A stretch of DNA of 64,000 nt from Pseudomonas graminis (lineage in GTDB: Bacteria > Pseudomonadota > Gammaproteobacteria > Pseudomonadales > Pseudomonadaceae): the NCBI RefSeq assembly GCF_002093745.1, contig NZ_MTSB01000012.1, positions 62,001 through 126,000 on the forward strand, written 5' to 3'. Made by a program: the position numbers and the translations under genes. Position 1 is the stretch's first letter, and each line of letters opens with the position of its first letter. Positions 45,145-56,118 of this stretch are shown piece after piece. A model generated the notes under the pieces. That model did not search any database and was not told the origin of the DNA. It was given only the letters and a program-made list of their open reading frames with translations.

Positions 45145-45618
45145 ATGCGTATTGGTCATGGCTATGATGTGCATCGTTTTGCCGAAGGCGATTTCATCAC
45201 CTTGGGCGGCGTGCGGATTGCACACGGTTTCGGCCTGCTGGCCCACTCCGATGGCGATGTCCTGTTGCACGCCTTGAGCGATGCGCTTCTGGGGGCCGCG
45301 GCACTGGGCGACATCGGCAAGCACTTCCCTGATACCGACCCGCAATTCAAGGGTGCCGACAGCCGCGTGCTGCTCCGGCATGTGCTGAAGCTGATCCACG
45401 GCAAAGGCTGGAAGGTCGGTAACGTCGACGCCACCATCGTGGCTCAGGCGCCGAAAATGGCCCCTCATATTGATGCCATGCGTGCGCTGATCGCCGAAGA
45501 CCTGCACGTGGACCTGGATCAGGTGAACGTGAAAGCCACGACCACCGAAAAACTCGGTTTTACCGGACGTGAAGAAGGCATTGCCGTGCATGCCGTCGCG
45601 TTGTTGCTGCCCGCATGA
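45145..45618 (+). CDS. ispF: 2-C-methyl-D-erythritol 2,4-cyclodiphosphate synthase IspF
   Basis: Cyclises CDP-ME 2-phosphate, fifth step of the MEP pathway. 157 residues; metal ligands D8, H10 and H42 ([24 protein letters not shown]), and the C-terminal [19 protein letters not shown] block. The ATG follows a terminator T-run at once, with the ribosome site inside the hairpin. Overlaps truD by four bases (ATGA), the start of the tight ispF-truD-surE-pcm series. Confidence 0.96.
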   Translation: MRIGHGYDVHRFAEGDFITLGGVRIAHGFGLLAHSDGDVLLHALSDALLGAAALGDIGKHFPDTDPQFKGADSRVLLRHVLKLIHGKGWKVGNVDATIVAQAPKMAPHIDAMRALIAEDLHVDLDQVNVKATTTEKLGFTGREEGIAVHAVALLLPA

Positions 45619-46660
45619 CCGAACTGGAACTGTTGGGGCCGAGAGCCTACGGCGATGCGCTGGGTTGTGCAGCCCTCAAAGCCACGGCTGAAGATTTTCA
45701 GGTGGACGAAGTGCTGGATATCCCCCTGTCGGGCGACGGCGAACACCTGTGGTTGTGGGTCGAGAAGCGCGGTCTGAACACCGAGGAAGCCGCTCGTCGA
45801 CTGGCCCGTGCGGCGGGCGTCCCATTGCGCACGGTCAGTTACGCCGGTCTGAAGGACCGTCAGGCTCTGACCCGCCAGTGGTTCAGTATCCAGCTCCCGG
45901 GCAAAGCCGACCCTGACCTGGCGGCGGCCCAGGACGAGACCCTGCGGATTCTCGAAAGCGGTCGGCATCGGCGCAAGTTGCAGCGCGGTGCTCACGCAGC
46001 CAATGGCTTCACCCTCAGGTTGACTCAGCTGAGCGCTGACAAAGACGCGTTGAATCAGCGTCTTGAAACAATTGCCCGGCAGGGCATCCCCAATTATTTC
46101 GGCGCGCAACGTTTCGGCTATCAGGGCGGCAATCTGGGCGAAGCCCGCGATTACGCCAACCGTCAGGCGCTGCCGGAGCAACGTGCAGTGCGCTCGCGAC
46201 TGTTGTCCACGGCGCGTAGCTATCTGTTCAACCGGGTGCTGGCGGCGCGGGTGGCAGATGGCAGTTGGCAGCAAGCCCAGGTGGGTGATCTGCTGGCATT
46301 CACTGACAGCCGGAGCTTTTTTCCGGCCGGAATCGACGAGTGCAGCGATCCTCGCCTGGCGATTCTCGACCTGCATCCCACCGGCCCGCAATGGGGTGAA
46401 GGCTCTTCGCCAGCTAGCGGTGCGACGGCGGTGCTGGAAAACGCCATTGCCTGTGACGAGTCGGCACTGCGTGACTGGCTGGTCAGGGCAGGGATGGAGC
46501 ACGAACGTCGCATCCTGCGACTGCCCATTGGGCGGCTGACGTGGCATTATCCCGAGTCTGACATTCTGCAACTGGAATTCGTCCTTCCGCCCGGATGCTT
46601 CGCCACTGTTTTGGTGCGTGAACTCGTGGATCTGGTGCCGGTTGGGCAGACGGACAGCTC

Positions 46661-46673
<13 letters not shown>
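45615..46673 (+). CDS. truD: tRNA pseudouridine(13) synthase TruD
   Basis: Isomerises U13 of tRNA-Glu. 352 residues. Catalytic D81 in [45 protein letters not shown] and HWYPESD-like [13 protein letters not shown] are the other TruD blocks, with the inserted TRUD domain in residues about 155-300. The last 13 bp overlap the surE start, a longer overlap than elsewhere in this series but in a different frame with both proteins intact. Confidence 0.95.
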
Positions 46674-48087
<1,414 letters not shown>

Positions 48088-48293
48088 AGATTGTCTGCGG
48101 CAACGAGTGAATTCTGGCGCCAGTCATCGGTCTACACCGCGCGGCCGATAATGTTAGATTGCCTGATGGCGTCACGTCATGCAGCTTATTGATACATAAC
48201 AACGTTTTTCCGCGGTTAATCACGGGCTGCCGTCGCTCTTACGACACAATAGGCATCTTTTTTGAATTCAGTCACCAGTAAAGGGAGTGGCGG

Positions 48294-49160
48294 GTGAGTC
48301 TCACAGTCATTCAGCAGCTCAGGTCTTCAAAAAGTTATCAGCGTCTGGTGATTGGCATTGTTCTCAGTGTCCTCTTGGTCGGCTGCTCCAGCTCGCCCTC
48401 GGGCGGCGTTCGCGTGGTTGATCGCAATGGCAATGCAGTTGCCCAGCGTCCGACAGTGACCACGGGTCAATATGTGGTCAGGCGGGGCGATACGCTTTTT
48501 TCTATTGCATTTCGTTACGGCTGGGACTGGAAAGCCTTGGCGGCCCGCAATCAGATTCCGGAGCCGTTTACCATCAAGCCGGGTCAGACGATTCGCTTTG
48601 ATGGTCGCTCACCGTCAACACAAGGTGTAGCGTCGGCGTCCGGATCGGGACGTCCTGTCACCTCTACTTCAACCAGCACCAGCAGTTCTGGCTCGGTCAA
48701 AACCACCGTCATGTCCAAGCCTGTCGAGGTTGTACCTGTGGTGATACCTCCCTCTGCGACCACCGCCACAGGCCCGGCCGGCCGGTCTCCGACGGGTTGG
48801 ACCTGGCCATCTAGTGGCATATTGATAGGAAAATTTTCCTCAAACGGCAGTTTGAATAAAGGAATTGATATCGCTGGTGATTTGGGACAGCCTGTTTTGG
48901 CAGCGTCTGATGGTTCAGTTGTTTACGCCGGAAGTGGATTACGGGGCTACGGCGAATTGATCATCATCAAACACAGCGATACCTACGTCAGTGCCTACGG
49001 TCATAATCGCAGGCTATTAGTACGGGAAGGGCAACAGGTCAAGGCAGGGCAGACGATTGCCGAAATGGGGTCAACAGGAACTGACCGGGTGAAACTGCAT
49101 TTTGAGATTCGCCGCCAAGGGAAACCTGTAGACCCGCTGGGATTCTTGCCACGTCGTTGA
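48294..49160 (+). CDS. nlpD: LysM/M23 lipoprotein NlpD
   Basis: Outer-membrane lipoprotein that activates the amidase AmiC at the septum. 288 residues from a GTG (GGGAG 10 bases upstream). Lipobox LLVGC near residue 30, LysM (YVVRRGDTLFSIAFRYGWDW to IKPGQTIRF), a Ser/Thr-rich linker, and a C-terminal LytM domain. In LytM the first zinc histidine is replaced (NKGIDIAG) and HxH reads YGHNRR, so it is a degenerate, non-catalytic type, as in E. coli NlpD. The coding region also carries rpoS regulatory DNA at 48827-48854. Confidence 0.95.
   Translation: MSLTVIQQLRSSKSYQRLVIGIVLSVLLVGCSSSPSGGVRVVDRNGNAVAQRPTVTTGQYVVRRGDTLFSIAFRYGWDWKALAARNQIPEPFTIKPGQTIRFDGRSPSTQGVASASGSGRPVTSTSTSTSSSGSVKTTVMSKPVEVVPVVIPPSATTATGPAGRSPTGWTWPSSGILIGKFSSNGSLNKGIDIAGDLGQPVLAASDGSVVYAGSGLRGYGELIIIKHSDTYVSAYGHNRRLLVREGQQVKAGQTIAEMGSTGTDRVKLHFEIRRQGKPVDPLGFLPRR
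48827..48840. promoter_or_regulatory. 14-bp perfect palindrome inside nlpD
   Basis: AGGAAAATTTTCCT, directly adjoining the PsrA-type box. It lies in an AT-rich patch that uses rare ATA and TTG codons in an otherwise GC-rich gene, so nucleotide-level constraint is likely. Its binding protein is unknown. Confidence 0.5.
48841..48854 (+). promoter_or_regulatory. PsrA-type operator upstream of rpoS
   Basis: CAAAC-GGCA-GTTTG fits the published PsrA consensus G/C-AAAC, 2-4 bases, GTTT-G/C. It is 410 bp before the rpoS ATG, inside nlpD, where the main rpoS promoter of pseudomonads lies. If the start is about 373 bp upstream, as reported for P. aeruginosa, the box is centred near -43. Confidence 0.7.
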
Positions 49161-49168
49161 TAGTTGCC

Positions 49169-49198
49169 AGCCTGTTCCTGGCGTAATAGGAACAGGCT
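49169..49198 (+). terminator. 11-bp hairpin between nlpD and rpoS
   Basis: AGCCTGTTCCT and AGGAACAGGCT pair perfectly around GGCGTAAT, 8 bp after the nlpD stop and 65 bp before the rpoS ATG. No T-run follows. It may end nlpD messages or form part of the rpoS leader. Confidence 0.55.
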
Positions 49199-49263
49199 CA
49201 AGTGTTGCCATGGAACCAGGCGGCGCTGGAGCTTGAGGTCGAACTCACCAAAGGACTAAAACA

Positions 49264-50271
49264 ATGGCTCTTGGCAACGAAGCGCCGGAGTTTGACATCG
49301 ATGATGAAGTGCTCCTTATGGAAGCCGGCATTGTCCTGAAGGAAGCGTCAAACGAGAAGCAGCCTGCTGCTGCCTCGGGACGCACCAAGGCCAAGCCATC
49401 AACATCGCTCAAACAACACAAGTACATTGACTATACGCGGGCGCTCGACGCTACCCAGCTGTACCTCAATGAAATCGGTTTCTCTCCTCTATTGTCCCCG
49501 GAAGAAGAAGTTCATTTTGCGCGCCTGTCGCAAAGTGGAGACCCGGCCGGGCGCAAGCGCATGATTGAAAGCAATCTGCGGCTGGTGGTTAAAATTGCCA
49601 GGCGTTATGTCAATCGTGGTCTGTCATTGCTTGATCTGATCGAGGAGGGCAACCTGGGGTTGATCCGGGCGGTCGAGAAGTTCGATCCTGAACGTGGCTT
49701 CCGCTTTTCCACCTATGCCACCTGGTGGATTCGTCAGACCATCGAACGGGCAATCATGAATCAGACCCGGACCATCCGGTTACCGATTCATGTGGTCAAG
49801 GAGCTGAATGTCTACCTGCGTGCAGCCAGAGAGCTGACCCAGAAGCTGGACCATGAGCCGTCTCCTGAAGAAATCGCCAACCTGCTGGAAAAGCCGGTGG
49901 GTGAGGTCAAGCGCATGCTGGGCCTGAATGAGCGTGTATCGTCAGTGGATGTCTCGTTGGGGCCTGACTCGGACAAGACCCTGCTTGATACATTGACCGA
50001 TGACCGTCCGACCGACCCGTGCGAGCTTCTGCAGGATGTCGACTTGTCCCAGAGCATCGACCAGTGGCTGTCCGAACTGACCGAGAAACAGCGTGAGGTG
50101 GTTATCCGCCGCTTCGGCCTGCGCGGTCATGAAAGCAGCACACTTGAAGATGTAGGGCTTGAGATCGGGCTGACGCGCGAGCGTGTAAGGCAGATCCAGG
50201 TCGAAGGTCTCAAGCGCCTGCGTGAGATCCTTGAAAAGAACGGTTTGTCCAGCGAGTCACTCTTCCAGTAA
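49264..50271 (+). CDS. rpoS: RNA polymerase sigma factor RpoS
   Basis: Sigma-S, master factor of stationary phase and general stress. 335 residues. Region 1.2 ([20 protein letters not shown]), 2.1-2.4 ([20 protein letters not shown], then [41 protein letters not shown] in pieces), region 3 and the 4.2 helix-turn-helix ([19 protein letters not shown]). AAGGA precedes the ATG by eight bases. Regulated at least from an nlpD-internal promoter; a strong terminator follows. Confidence 0.97.
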   Translation: MALGNEAPEFDIDDEVLLMEAGIVLKEASNEKQPAAASGRTKAKPSTSLKQHKYIDYTRALDATQLYLNEIGFSPLLSPEEEVHFARLSQSGDPAGRKRMIESNLRLVVKIARRYVNRGLSLLDLIEEGNLGLIRAVEKFDPERGFRFSTYATWWIRQTIERAIMNQTRTIRLPIHVVKELNVYLRAARELTQKLDHEPSPEEIANLLEKPVGEVKRMLGLNERVSSVDVSLGPDSDKTLLDTLTDDRPTDPCELLQDVDLSQSIDQWLSELTEKQREVVIRRFGLRGHESSTLEDVGLEIGLTRERVRQIQVEGLKRLREILEKNGLSSESLFQ

Positions 50272-50295
50272 CGTCCCCCCCTGCAGCGTCACCAC

Positions 50296-50334
50296 AAGGC
50301 CGATATAACACTTGATGTGTGTATCGGCCTTTTT
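50296..50334 (+). terminator. rpoS terminator
   Basis: AAGGCCGATA and TATCGGCCTT with inner ACAC/GTGT pairing, followed by TTT. Strong intrinsic terminator 25 bp after the rpoS stop. Confidence 0.85.
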
Positions 50335-50588
50335 ATATGTCTTCCGTCATTTTAATTCCTCGTAAAGCGCCTCTGTATCGTGCGAATGCAGTCGGAAGAA
50401 ATCAGTGAGGGCGGGTGAAGAGTGCTTGCGCTTTGTAATCCATCGCGTACGGCTGCTGTAAGTCATTAAGGTATTGAGGGTGAGAATTGCGGCCAAGCGT
50501 CGTTTCAAACCCCTTCAACAGGCTGATTTCAAAGCGATTGTCTTTTCGGCGGGCATGATCGCGGAAATATTCAGGAGCGTTTCGGGTG

Positions 50589-50616
50589 TTGCTCTCCGAC
50601 GTCAAATCTCTAATAT
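50589..50616 (+). promoter_or_regulatory. rsmZ promoter
   Basis: TTGCTC, 16 bp, TAATAT, with the RNA start predicted at 50622-50624. Expression of RsmZ in pseudomonads depends on phosphorylated GacA bound further upstream. Confidence 0.6.
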
Positions 50617-50622
50617 CGAAGC

Positions 50623-50755
50623 TGTGCCAACGGACCGGCACAGGCCATCAAGGATGAAGGTCAGGGACATCGCGGGACGCGATTCATCAGGACGATGACA
50701 AGGGAATACAGGGATTAGGGAGAAAATGTGGGCGGGTCATACCGCCCCTTTTTTT
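50623..50755 (+). ncRNA. rsmZ: RsmZ small regulatory RNA
   Basis: RsmA/CsrA-sequestering RNA of the Gac/Rsm cascade. About 133 bases with eight GGA motifs. Hairpins with GGA in the loop: TGTGCC/GGCACA (50623-50642), ATCGC/GCGAT with loop GGGAC (50669-50683) and TCATC/GATGA with loop AGGAC (50684-50698); three more GGA lie in the single-stranded stretch 50702-50722. It ends in the terminator GGGCGG/CCGCCC with a T-run to 50755. The place, between rpoS and fdxA, is where rsmZ lies in P. aeruginosa and P. fluorescens, and parts match the CHA0 RNA as I remember it. Confidence 0.93.
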
Positions 50756-50784
50756 GCCCGTCAAACAGCAAAACCGACTTAACA

Positions 50785-50808
50785 AAAAGGCCCTCTGAAG
50801 GGCCTTTT
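50785..50808 (-). terminator. fdxA terminator
   Basis: AAAAGGCCC and GGGCCTTTT with a 6-base loop, followed on the leftward strand by a fifth T. It lies 14 bp after the fdxA stop and 30 bp beyond the rsmZ end, and could work in both directions. Confidence 0.8.
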
Positions 50809-50821
50809 GTCTGTCTGGAAT

Positions 50822-51145
50822 CTAGCGCTCCAGATCGGCGATCTTGCCAGGCTTGCCATCCCACTCTGCCGCATCCGGCATGGCGTCTTTCTTTTCGGTG
50901 ATGTTGGGCCAGACTTCCGCAAGTTCTGCGTTGAGCTCGATGAAGTTCTCCATGCCGGCCGGGATCTCGTCTTCCGAGTAAATGGCCACCGCAGGGCATT
51001 CAGGCTCACAGAGCGCGCAGTCGATGCACTCGTCCGGGTGAATCACCAGGAAGTTCGGGCCTTCGTAAAAGCAGTCCACCGGACAGACTTCTACGCAGTC
51101 GGTGTACTTGCACTTGATGCAGTTGTCGGTGACGACGAAGGTCAT
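50822..51145 (-). CDS. fdxA: Ferredoxin FdxA (7Fe-8S type)
   Basis: Small electron carrier. 107 residues. Cysteines C9, C12?-type spacing [17 protein letters not shown] supplies the 3Fe-4S site and one ligand of the other cluster, and [12 protein letters not shown] the 4Fe-4S site; the C-terminal acidic tail ([20 protein letters not shown]) is typical of Azotobacter-type seven-iron ferredoxins. GAGGAG lies upstream of the ATG. It may be the partner of the Fpr reductase encoded at 61618, as proposed for pseudomonads. The 246-bp upstream region separates it from mutS. Confidence 0.95.
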   Translation of the reverse strand: MTFVVTDNCIKCKYTDCVEVCPVDCFYEGPNFLVIHPDECIDCALCEPECPAVAIYSEDEIPAGMENFIELNAELAEVWPNITEKKDAMPDAAEWDGKPGKIADLER

Positions 51146-51391
51146 TTCTAATTTTCTCCTCAGGCGGCTGCAGCAGAGCCCTTCCAGACAGGGTTGCCAG
51201 GTTCGGGAGAATTCCCGGCCCTATGAAAACACGTGCTTTTGATCAGTGGCCTTGAAGCAGTCTTGCTGCGTCGCGTGCCACCTACATTAGGTTCGCTGCG
51301 TTTTCACGCGGCTCGAAAAACACCCCGGCCAGGCTAAAAGCCGAGAGCATCCCAAACCGCGCGGGATTCTAACAGCTTGTTACGGTTCGCG

Positions 51392-53971
51392 TCACAGACG
51401 AGTTTGCAATGTGTAAAGCAAGTCCAGCGCCTGTCGCGGGGTCATGTCGTCAACCTTGATTTTCGACAGTTCATCCAGCACCGGGTGAGGCAGGCTTGCA
51501 AACATGTCGCTCTGCTGCGGGGCGGCAGGTTTTCCGGGTTTGGCGCGCGGCTGCTCGTGAGGAAGGCTGGTGGTTTCCAGGCGCTGCAGATGCTCTTTGG
51601 CGCGCGTGATGACTTTTCCCGGAACGCCGGCCAGCTGTGCCACCGCCAGACCGTAGCTCTGGCTTGCAGGCCCGGGCAGCACGCGGTGCAGGAACACGAT
51701 CCGTTCATTATGCTCGGTGGCATTCAGATGCACATTGTTCACCAGCGGCTCGCTTTCCGGCAGGACCGTCAGCTCGAAATAATGCGTCGCGAACAGTGTG
51801 TAGGCACGCAGTTGCGCGAGGCATTCGGCCGCGGCCCATGCCAGAGACAGGCCGTCGAACGTGCTGGTGCCGCGCCCCACCTCGTCCATCAAGACCAGGC
51901 TTTTATCGGTGGCGTTGTGCAGGATGTTCGCTGTTTCACTCATTTCGACCATGAACGTCGAACGGCCACCCGCCAGATCGTCACTGGAGCCGATCCGGGT
52001 AAAGATCCGGTCCACCAACGACAGTTCGCAACTGGCAGCGGGTACGAAGCTGCCGATGTGGGCCAGCAGCACGATCAGCGCGGTCTGGCGCATGTAGGTC
52101 GATTTACCGCCCATGTTCGGGCCGGTGATGACCAGCATGCGCGTGCTGTCGTCGAGTGCCAGGTCGTTGGCGACGAAAGGCGTGCTCAACACCTGTTCCA
52201 CGACAGGGTGACGACCTTGCTCGATGCGCATGCAAGGCTCGGTGACGAAGCGTGGGCAGTTCAGATCGAGGTTGAGCGCGCGTTCCGCCAGGTTGCTCAA
52301 CACGTCGAGTTCGGCGAGCGCTCCTGCTGTGTCCTGAAGCGGCGCCAGATGGCCGATCAGGTCTTCGAGCAGCGCCTCGTACAGCATTTTTTCGCGTGCC
52401 AGTGCGCGGCTTTTGGCCGACAGCGCCTTGTCTTCGAACTCTTTCAGTTCGGGCGTAATGAATCGCTCGGCACCTTTCAGGGTCTGGCGACGTATGTAAT
52501 CAGGCGGTGCCTGTTCAGCCTGTTTGCTGGGCAACTCGATGAAGTAGCCATGCACGCGGTTGTAGCCGACTTTCAGATGGCTCAGGCCGGTGCGGGCTTT
52601 TTCCCGGGCCTCCAGGTCGATCAGGAACTGACCGGCGTTTTCGCTCAGTGACTGCAAGTCATCCAGTTCGGCGTCGTACCCGGTCTTCAGGACGCCGCCG
52701 TCACGAATCACGGCGGGAGGGTTGTCGATGATGGCGCGTTGCAGCAGGTCAGCCAGTTCCGGGTACGTGCTGGCCGTCTTCGCCAGTTGTTGCAGGTGCG
52801 TCGTGTCCAGGTCTGCCATCGCCAGTTGCAGCTCGGGCAGGGCGCTCAGGGCATCGCGCAGGCGGGCAAGGTCGCGGGGCCGTGCGTTGCGCAGGCCGAT
52901 ACGCGCCAGAATCCGCTCGATATCGCCGATTTCCTTGAGCTGCGGTTGCAGGTGTTCGAAACGGTAGCGGTCCAGAAAACAGGCAATCGATGCCTGACGC
53001 GCTTGAAGAATCGGCAGATCGCGTAACGGGCGGTTCAGCCACCGGGTCAGCAGTCGTGTGCCCATCGCCGTCTGGCAACGGTCCATGACCGATTGCAGCG
53101 TGTTGTCGCGTCCCCCGGACAGGTTGATGTCCAGCTCCAGATTGCGGCGAGTGGCAGCATCGAGAATCACCGTGTCGTCAAGGCGCTCATGCCGCAGGCT
53201 GCGCAGGTGAGGCAGAGCAGTGCGCTGGGTTTCTTTGGCGTAGCCAAGCAGGCAACCGGCCGCACCAATGGCCAGCGTCAGGTTTTCGCATCCGAAGCCT
53301 TTAAGGTCCTGGGTTGAAAACTGCTGACACAGACTTTTATGCGCCGAATCACGCTCGAAATCCCATGGAGCACGACGCCGGGCGCCGCGGCGTTTTTCGG
53401 CTGGCAAACCTTGTGGCCAGTCATCCGGGATCAGCAACTCGACCGGATTGATGCGCTCAAGCTCGGCCAGCAGGTTTTCCCAGCCCTTGATCTCCAGCAC
53501 GCTGAAGTTGCCGCTGGTGATATCCAGCACCGCAAGGCCGAACAGGCGCTCGTCACCCAGCACGGCTGCGATCAGGTTGTCCCGGCGCTCATCCAGCAGG
53601 GCCTCATCGCTGATGGTCCCCGGCGTGATGATCCGCACCACCTGACGATCCACCGGGCCTTTGCTGGTCGCCGGGTCGCCGATCTGTTCGCAGATGACAA
53701 CTGATTCGCCCAGCTTGACCAGCTTGGCCAGATAGCCCTCGGCTGCATGGTAAGGAATACCGCACATGGGGATGCTCTGGCCTGCCGACTGACCGCGTGC
53801 GGTCAGGGTGATATCCAGCAGCTTGGCGGCTTTCTTGGCATCTTCGTAGAAGATCTCGTAGAAATCGCCCATGCGATAGAACATCAGTTGATCCAGGTGC
53901 TGGTTTTTGAGTTTCCAGTACTGCTGCATCATGGGCGTGTGTGAGGACAGGTCGGAAATTGCTTTATTCAT
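51392..53971 (-). CDS. mutS: DNA mismatch repair protein MutS
   Basis: Recognises mismatches and small loops and recruits MutL. 859 residues from the ATG at 53971 ([20 protein letters not shown]); a longer frame to 54091 is unlikely. The mismatch-contact motif FYE is in [11 protein letters not shown] (residues 33-42), the Walker A is GPNMGGKST (K623), Walker [17 protein letters not shown], then the ATPase end [13 protein letters not shown] and a C-terminal [14 protein letters not shown] dimerisation tail. Leftward, apart from its neighbours. No clear terminator seen after the stop. Confidence 0.97.
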   Translation of the reverse strand: MNKAISDLSSHTPMMQQYWKLKNQHLDQLMFYRMGDFYEIFYEDAKKAAKLLDITLTARGQSAGQSIPMCGIPYHAAEGYLAKLVKLGESVVICEQIGDPATSKGPVDRQVVRIITPGTISDEALLDERRDNLIAAVLGDERLFGLAVLDITSGNFSVLEIKGWENLLAELERINPVELLIPDDWPQGLPAEKRRGARRRAPWDFERDSAHKSLCQQFSTQDLKGFGCENLTLAIGAAGCLLGYAKETQRTALPHLRSLRHERLDDTVILDAATRRNLELDINLSGGRDNTLQSVMDRCQTAMGTRLLTRWLNRPLRDLPILQARQASIACFLDRYRFEHLQPQLKEIGDIERILARIGLRNARPRDLARLRDALSALPELQLAMADLDTTHLQQLAKTASTYPELADLLQRAIIDNPPAVIRDGGVLKTGYDAELDDLQSLSENAGQFLIDLEAREKARTGLSHLKVGYNRVHGYFIELPSKQAEQAPPDYIRRQTLKGAERFITPELKEFEDKALSAKSRALAREKMLYEALLEDLIGHLAPLQDTAGALAELDVLSNLAERALNLDLNCPRFVTEPCMRIEQGRHPVVEQVLSTPFVANDLALDDSTRMLVITGPNMGGKSTYMRQTALIVLLAHIGSFVPAASCELSLVDRIFTRIGSSDDLAGGRSTFMVEMSETANILHNATDKSLVLMDEVGRGTSTFDGLSLAWAAAECLAQLRAYTLFATHYFELTVLPESEPLVNNVHLNATEHNERIVFLHRVLPGPASQSYGLAVAQLAGVPGKVITRAKEHLQRLETTSLPHEQPRAKPGKPAAPQQSDMFASLPHPVLDELSKIKVDDMTPRQALDLLYTLQTRL

Positions 53972-54233
53972 CAGTGGCTTAGGCAAGTTCTTGAAAAGAG
54001 GGTGGGCAACCTTGAGGCATGACGGTCGGTCCCTCGTTGGATGAAGGGGCGTCTGCCGGGTATTTGCGATGGTCGCAAGGTTATCACGCACGATCAGGCG
54101 GTGCAGTTCTGGCGTGACGGCAGCTCATTGGTGACCAGGCGTTTCTCCGCAGCCCCTGACGCCGATTTGCCGTATAGACTTTGCTCGCTGCCACTCGATA
54201 AGCGACTGGCAACCTATAAAAAAGGATTTTTAT

Positions 54234-54359
54234 ATGAAAAACAAACGGGCCAGGGATTCCGTCAACGGGCGATTCATTCCCCTCGAAGAAGCCAGAAAAA
54301 GACCGAGAGAAACCACGGTGGAAACGGTCAAAAAACCCGAACGCAAAAAAAGCGACTGA
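54234..54359 (+). CDS. 41-aa basic protein, RDS-GRF family
   Basis: Short gene: MKNKRARDSVNGRFIPLEEA then RKRPRETTVETVKKPERKKS. AAGGA lies eight bases before the ATG at 54234. It has the pattern RDSxxGRFxxxxxAxxxPxxTTVxExVKK, which I recall from many short bacterial and phage proteins of unknown role, sometimes misnamed multidrug transporters. Very basic, likely unstructured, no membrane segment. It lies between mutS and pncC, rightward. Function unknown. Confidence 0.7.
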   Translation: MKNKRARDSVNGRFIPLEEARKRPRETTVETVKKPERKKSD

Positions 54360-54454
54360 ACAATGAGTCATAAGAAGCCGCCGCGTTGCCTGGTCAGCGC
54401 GGCTGCTTTGCCAGCCAACTTTTACCGCCTTTTTGGCATGAACAGGACGATACC

Positions 54455-54955
54455 GTGGACGAGATAACCCGGCTCGCCGATGTGCTTGGCAAGCTTCTCA
54501 GCGCCATGAGCGCTCAAGTAACCACTGCCGAGTCCTGTACGGGCGGTGGAATCGCAGAGGCGATCACCCGCATCGCTGGAAGCTCGGCCTGGTTCGAGGC
54601 AGGTTACGTGACCTATTCGAATGCCCAGAAGACCAGGCAACTGGGCGTTCCAGATGCTTTGTTCGCGCAAGTCGGCGCGGTCAGTCAGCCAGTCGTTGAA
54701 GCGATGGTCAGAGGTGCCCAGCGTGAAAGTGGCGCGCGGTTCGCCGTGTCGGTCAGTGGCGTGGCCGGGCCGGGCGGTGGCTCGGTCGACAAACCGGTGG
54801 GTACGGTCTGGCTGTGCTGGGCGGACGCAGAGGCAGTCTTCGCGCAGTGTCGCCGGTTCGATGGCGACCGCGATCAGGTCCGCCGACAGACGGTCGAGGC
54901 CGCGCTACACGGGCTGATACAGCTCGCGCGTGGAGAAATGCTAAAACAGGGGTAG
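54455..54955 (+). CDS. pncC: Nicotinamide-nucleotide amidohydrolase (CinA C-terminal type)
   Basis: Deamidates NMN to nicotinate mononucleotide in NAD recycling. 166 residues from a GTG at 54455 (AGGA seven bases upstream); the frame is open to 54386 without family similarity. Single CinA C-terminal domain: TTAESCTGGGIAEAITRIAG, GYVTYSNAQKTRQLGV and VSVSGVAGPGGGSVDKPVGT are the conserved blocks. The N-terminal molybdopterin-binding-like part of longer CinA is absent, as usual beside recA in gammaproteobacteria. Confidence 0.94.
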   Translation: MDEITRLADVLGKLLSAMSAQVTTAESCTGGGIAEAITRIAGSSAWFEAGYVTYSNAQKTRQLGVPDALFAQVGAVSQPVVEAMVRGAQRESGARFAVSVSGVAGPGGGSVDKPVGTVWLCWADAEAVFAQCRRFDGDRDQVRRQTVEAALHGLIQLARGEMLKQG

Positions 54956-54982
54956 GCGCGCGCTCATCGCTGTGGAATAATA

Positions 54983-54998
54983 CTGTCTACTTATACAG
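54983..54998 (+). promoter_or_regulatory. LexA box of recA
   Basis: CTGT, eight bases, ACAG: a perfect match to the gammaproteobacterial SOS box, 50 bp before the recA ATG. A possible -10 (TATACA, 54992-54997) lies inside it, so LexA would block polymerase binding. Confidence 0.92.
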
Positions 54999-55048
54999 GT
55001 GTTGTGGCCATCAAGGCCCTAATTGAATTTGATTACGTGAGGACTTCA

Positions 55049-56113
55049 ATGGACGACAACAAGAAGAAAGCCTTGGCTGCGGCCTTGGGTCAGATCGAGC
55101 GTCAGTTCGGTAAAGGTGCCGTGATGCGCATGGGTGACCATGACCGCCAAGCGATTCCTGCTATTTCCACCGGTTCGCTGGGGCTGGACATTGCCCTCGG
55201 TATCGGCGGCCTGCCAAAAGGCCGGATCGTTGAAATCTACGGTCCTGAATCTTCCGGTAAAACCACGCTGACCCTGTCGGTCATCGCGCAGGCCCAGAAA
55301 ATGGGCGCTACCTGTGCATTCGTTGATGCCGAACACGCACTGGACCCGGAATACGCCGGCAAGCTGGGCGTCAACGTCGATGATCTGCTGGTTTCGCAGC
55401 CGGATACCGGCGAGCAGGCGCTGGAAATCACCGACATGCTGGTGCGCTCCAATGCCATCGACGTGATCGTTGTCGACTCCGTTGCTGCGCTGGTGCCGAA
55501 GGCAGAAATCGAAGGCGAAATGGGTGATATGCACGTTGGTCTGCAAGCGCGACTGATGTCCCAGGCGCTGCGTAAAATCACCGGTAACATCAAGAATGCC
55601 AACTGCCTGGTAATCTTCATCAACCAGATCCGCATGAAGATCGGTGTGATGTTCGGTAGCCCGGAAACCACCACCGGCGGTAACGCACTGAAGTTCTACG
55701 CTTCGGTACGTCTGGACATCCGCCGCACCGGCGCTGTGAAAGAAGGCGACGAAGTTGTAGGCAGTGAAACCCGCGTCAAGGTCGTGAAGAACAAAGTGGC
55801 TCCGCCGTTCCGTCAGGCCGAGTTCCAGATTCTCTACGGCAAGGGTATCTACCTGAACGGCGAAATTGTTGACCTGGCTGTTCTGCACGGCTTTGTCGAG
55901 AAGTCCGGTGCCTGGTATAGCTACCAGGGCAGCAAGATCGGTCAGGGTAAAGCCAACTCGGCCAAGTTCCTGGCGGACAACCCGGAAATCTGCAAGGCAC
56001 TCGAGAAGCAGATTCGCGACAAGTTGCTCACCCCAGGCGTTGACACCAAAGCTGTCGGTTCCCGCGAAGCTGTTGTTGCCGATGACGTAGCCGAAGCAGA
56101 CGCCGATATCTGA
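55049..56113 (+). CDS. recA: Recombinase RecA
   Basis: Strand-exchange protein and co-protease for LexA cleavage. 354 residues from the ATG at 55049 ([20 protein letters not shown]). Walker [10 protein letters not shown] at residues 65-73, Walker [11 protein letters not shown], loop 1 [16 protein letters not shown], loop 2 [20 protein letters not shown], and an acidic C-terminus. LexA box upstream; recX starts five bases after the stop. Confidence 0.98.
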
Positions 56114-56118
56114 TCCTC

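Larger units (their letters stand above)
50272..50622. other. rpoS-rsmZ intergenic region
   Basis: 351 bp without a gene. It holds the rpoS terminator, a TGTAAG at 50457-50462 that matches the left half of the GacA upstream element (TGTAAG, six bases, CTTACA) about 165 bp before the RsmZ start, though the right half is not recognisable, and the rsmZ promoter. Short open frames on both strands here have no ribosome site and are not called. Confidence 0.6.

Noticed and set aside
50457..50474. Full GacA upstream element before rsmZ
   Set aside because: Only the left half TGTAAG is present; the expected CTTACA is not, so only a half-site is reported.
50402..50641. 79-codon leftward frame between rpoS and rsmZ
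   Set aside because: No ribosome site, overlaps the rsmZ promoter and 5' end, no recognisable features.
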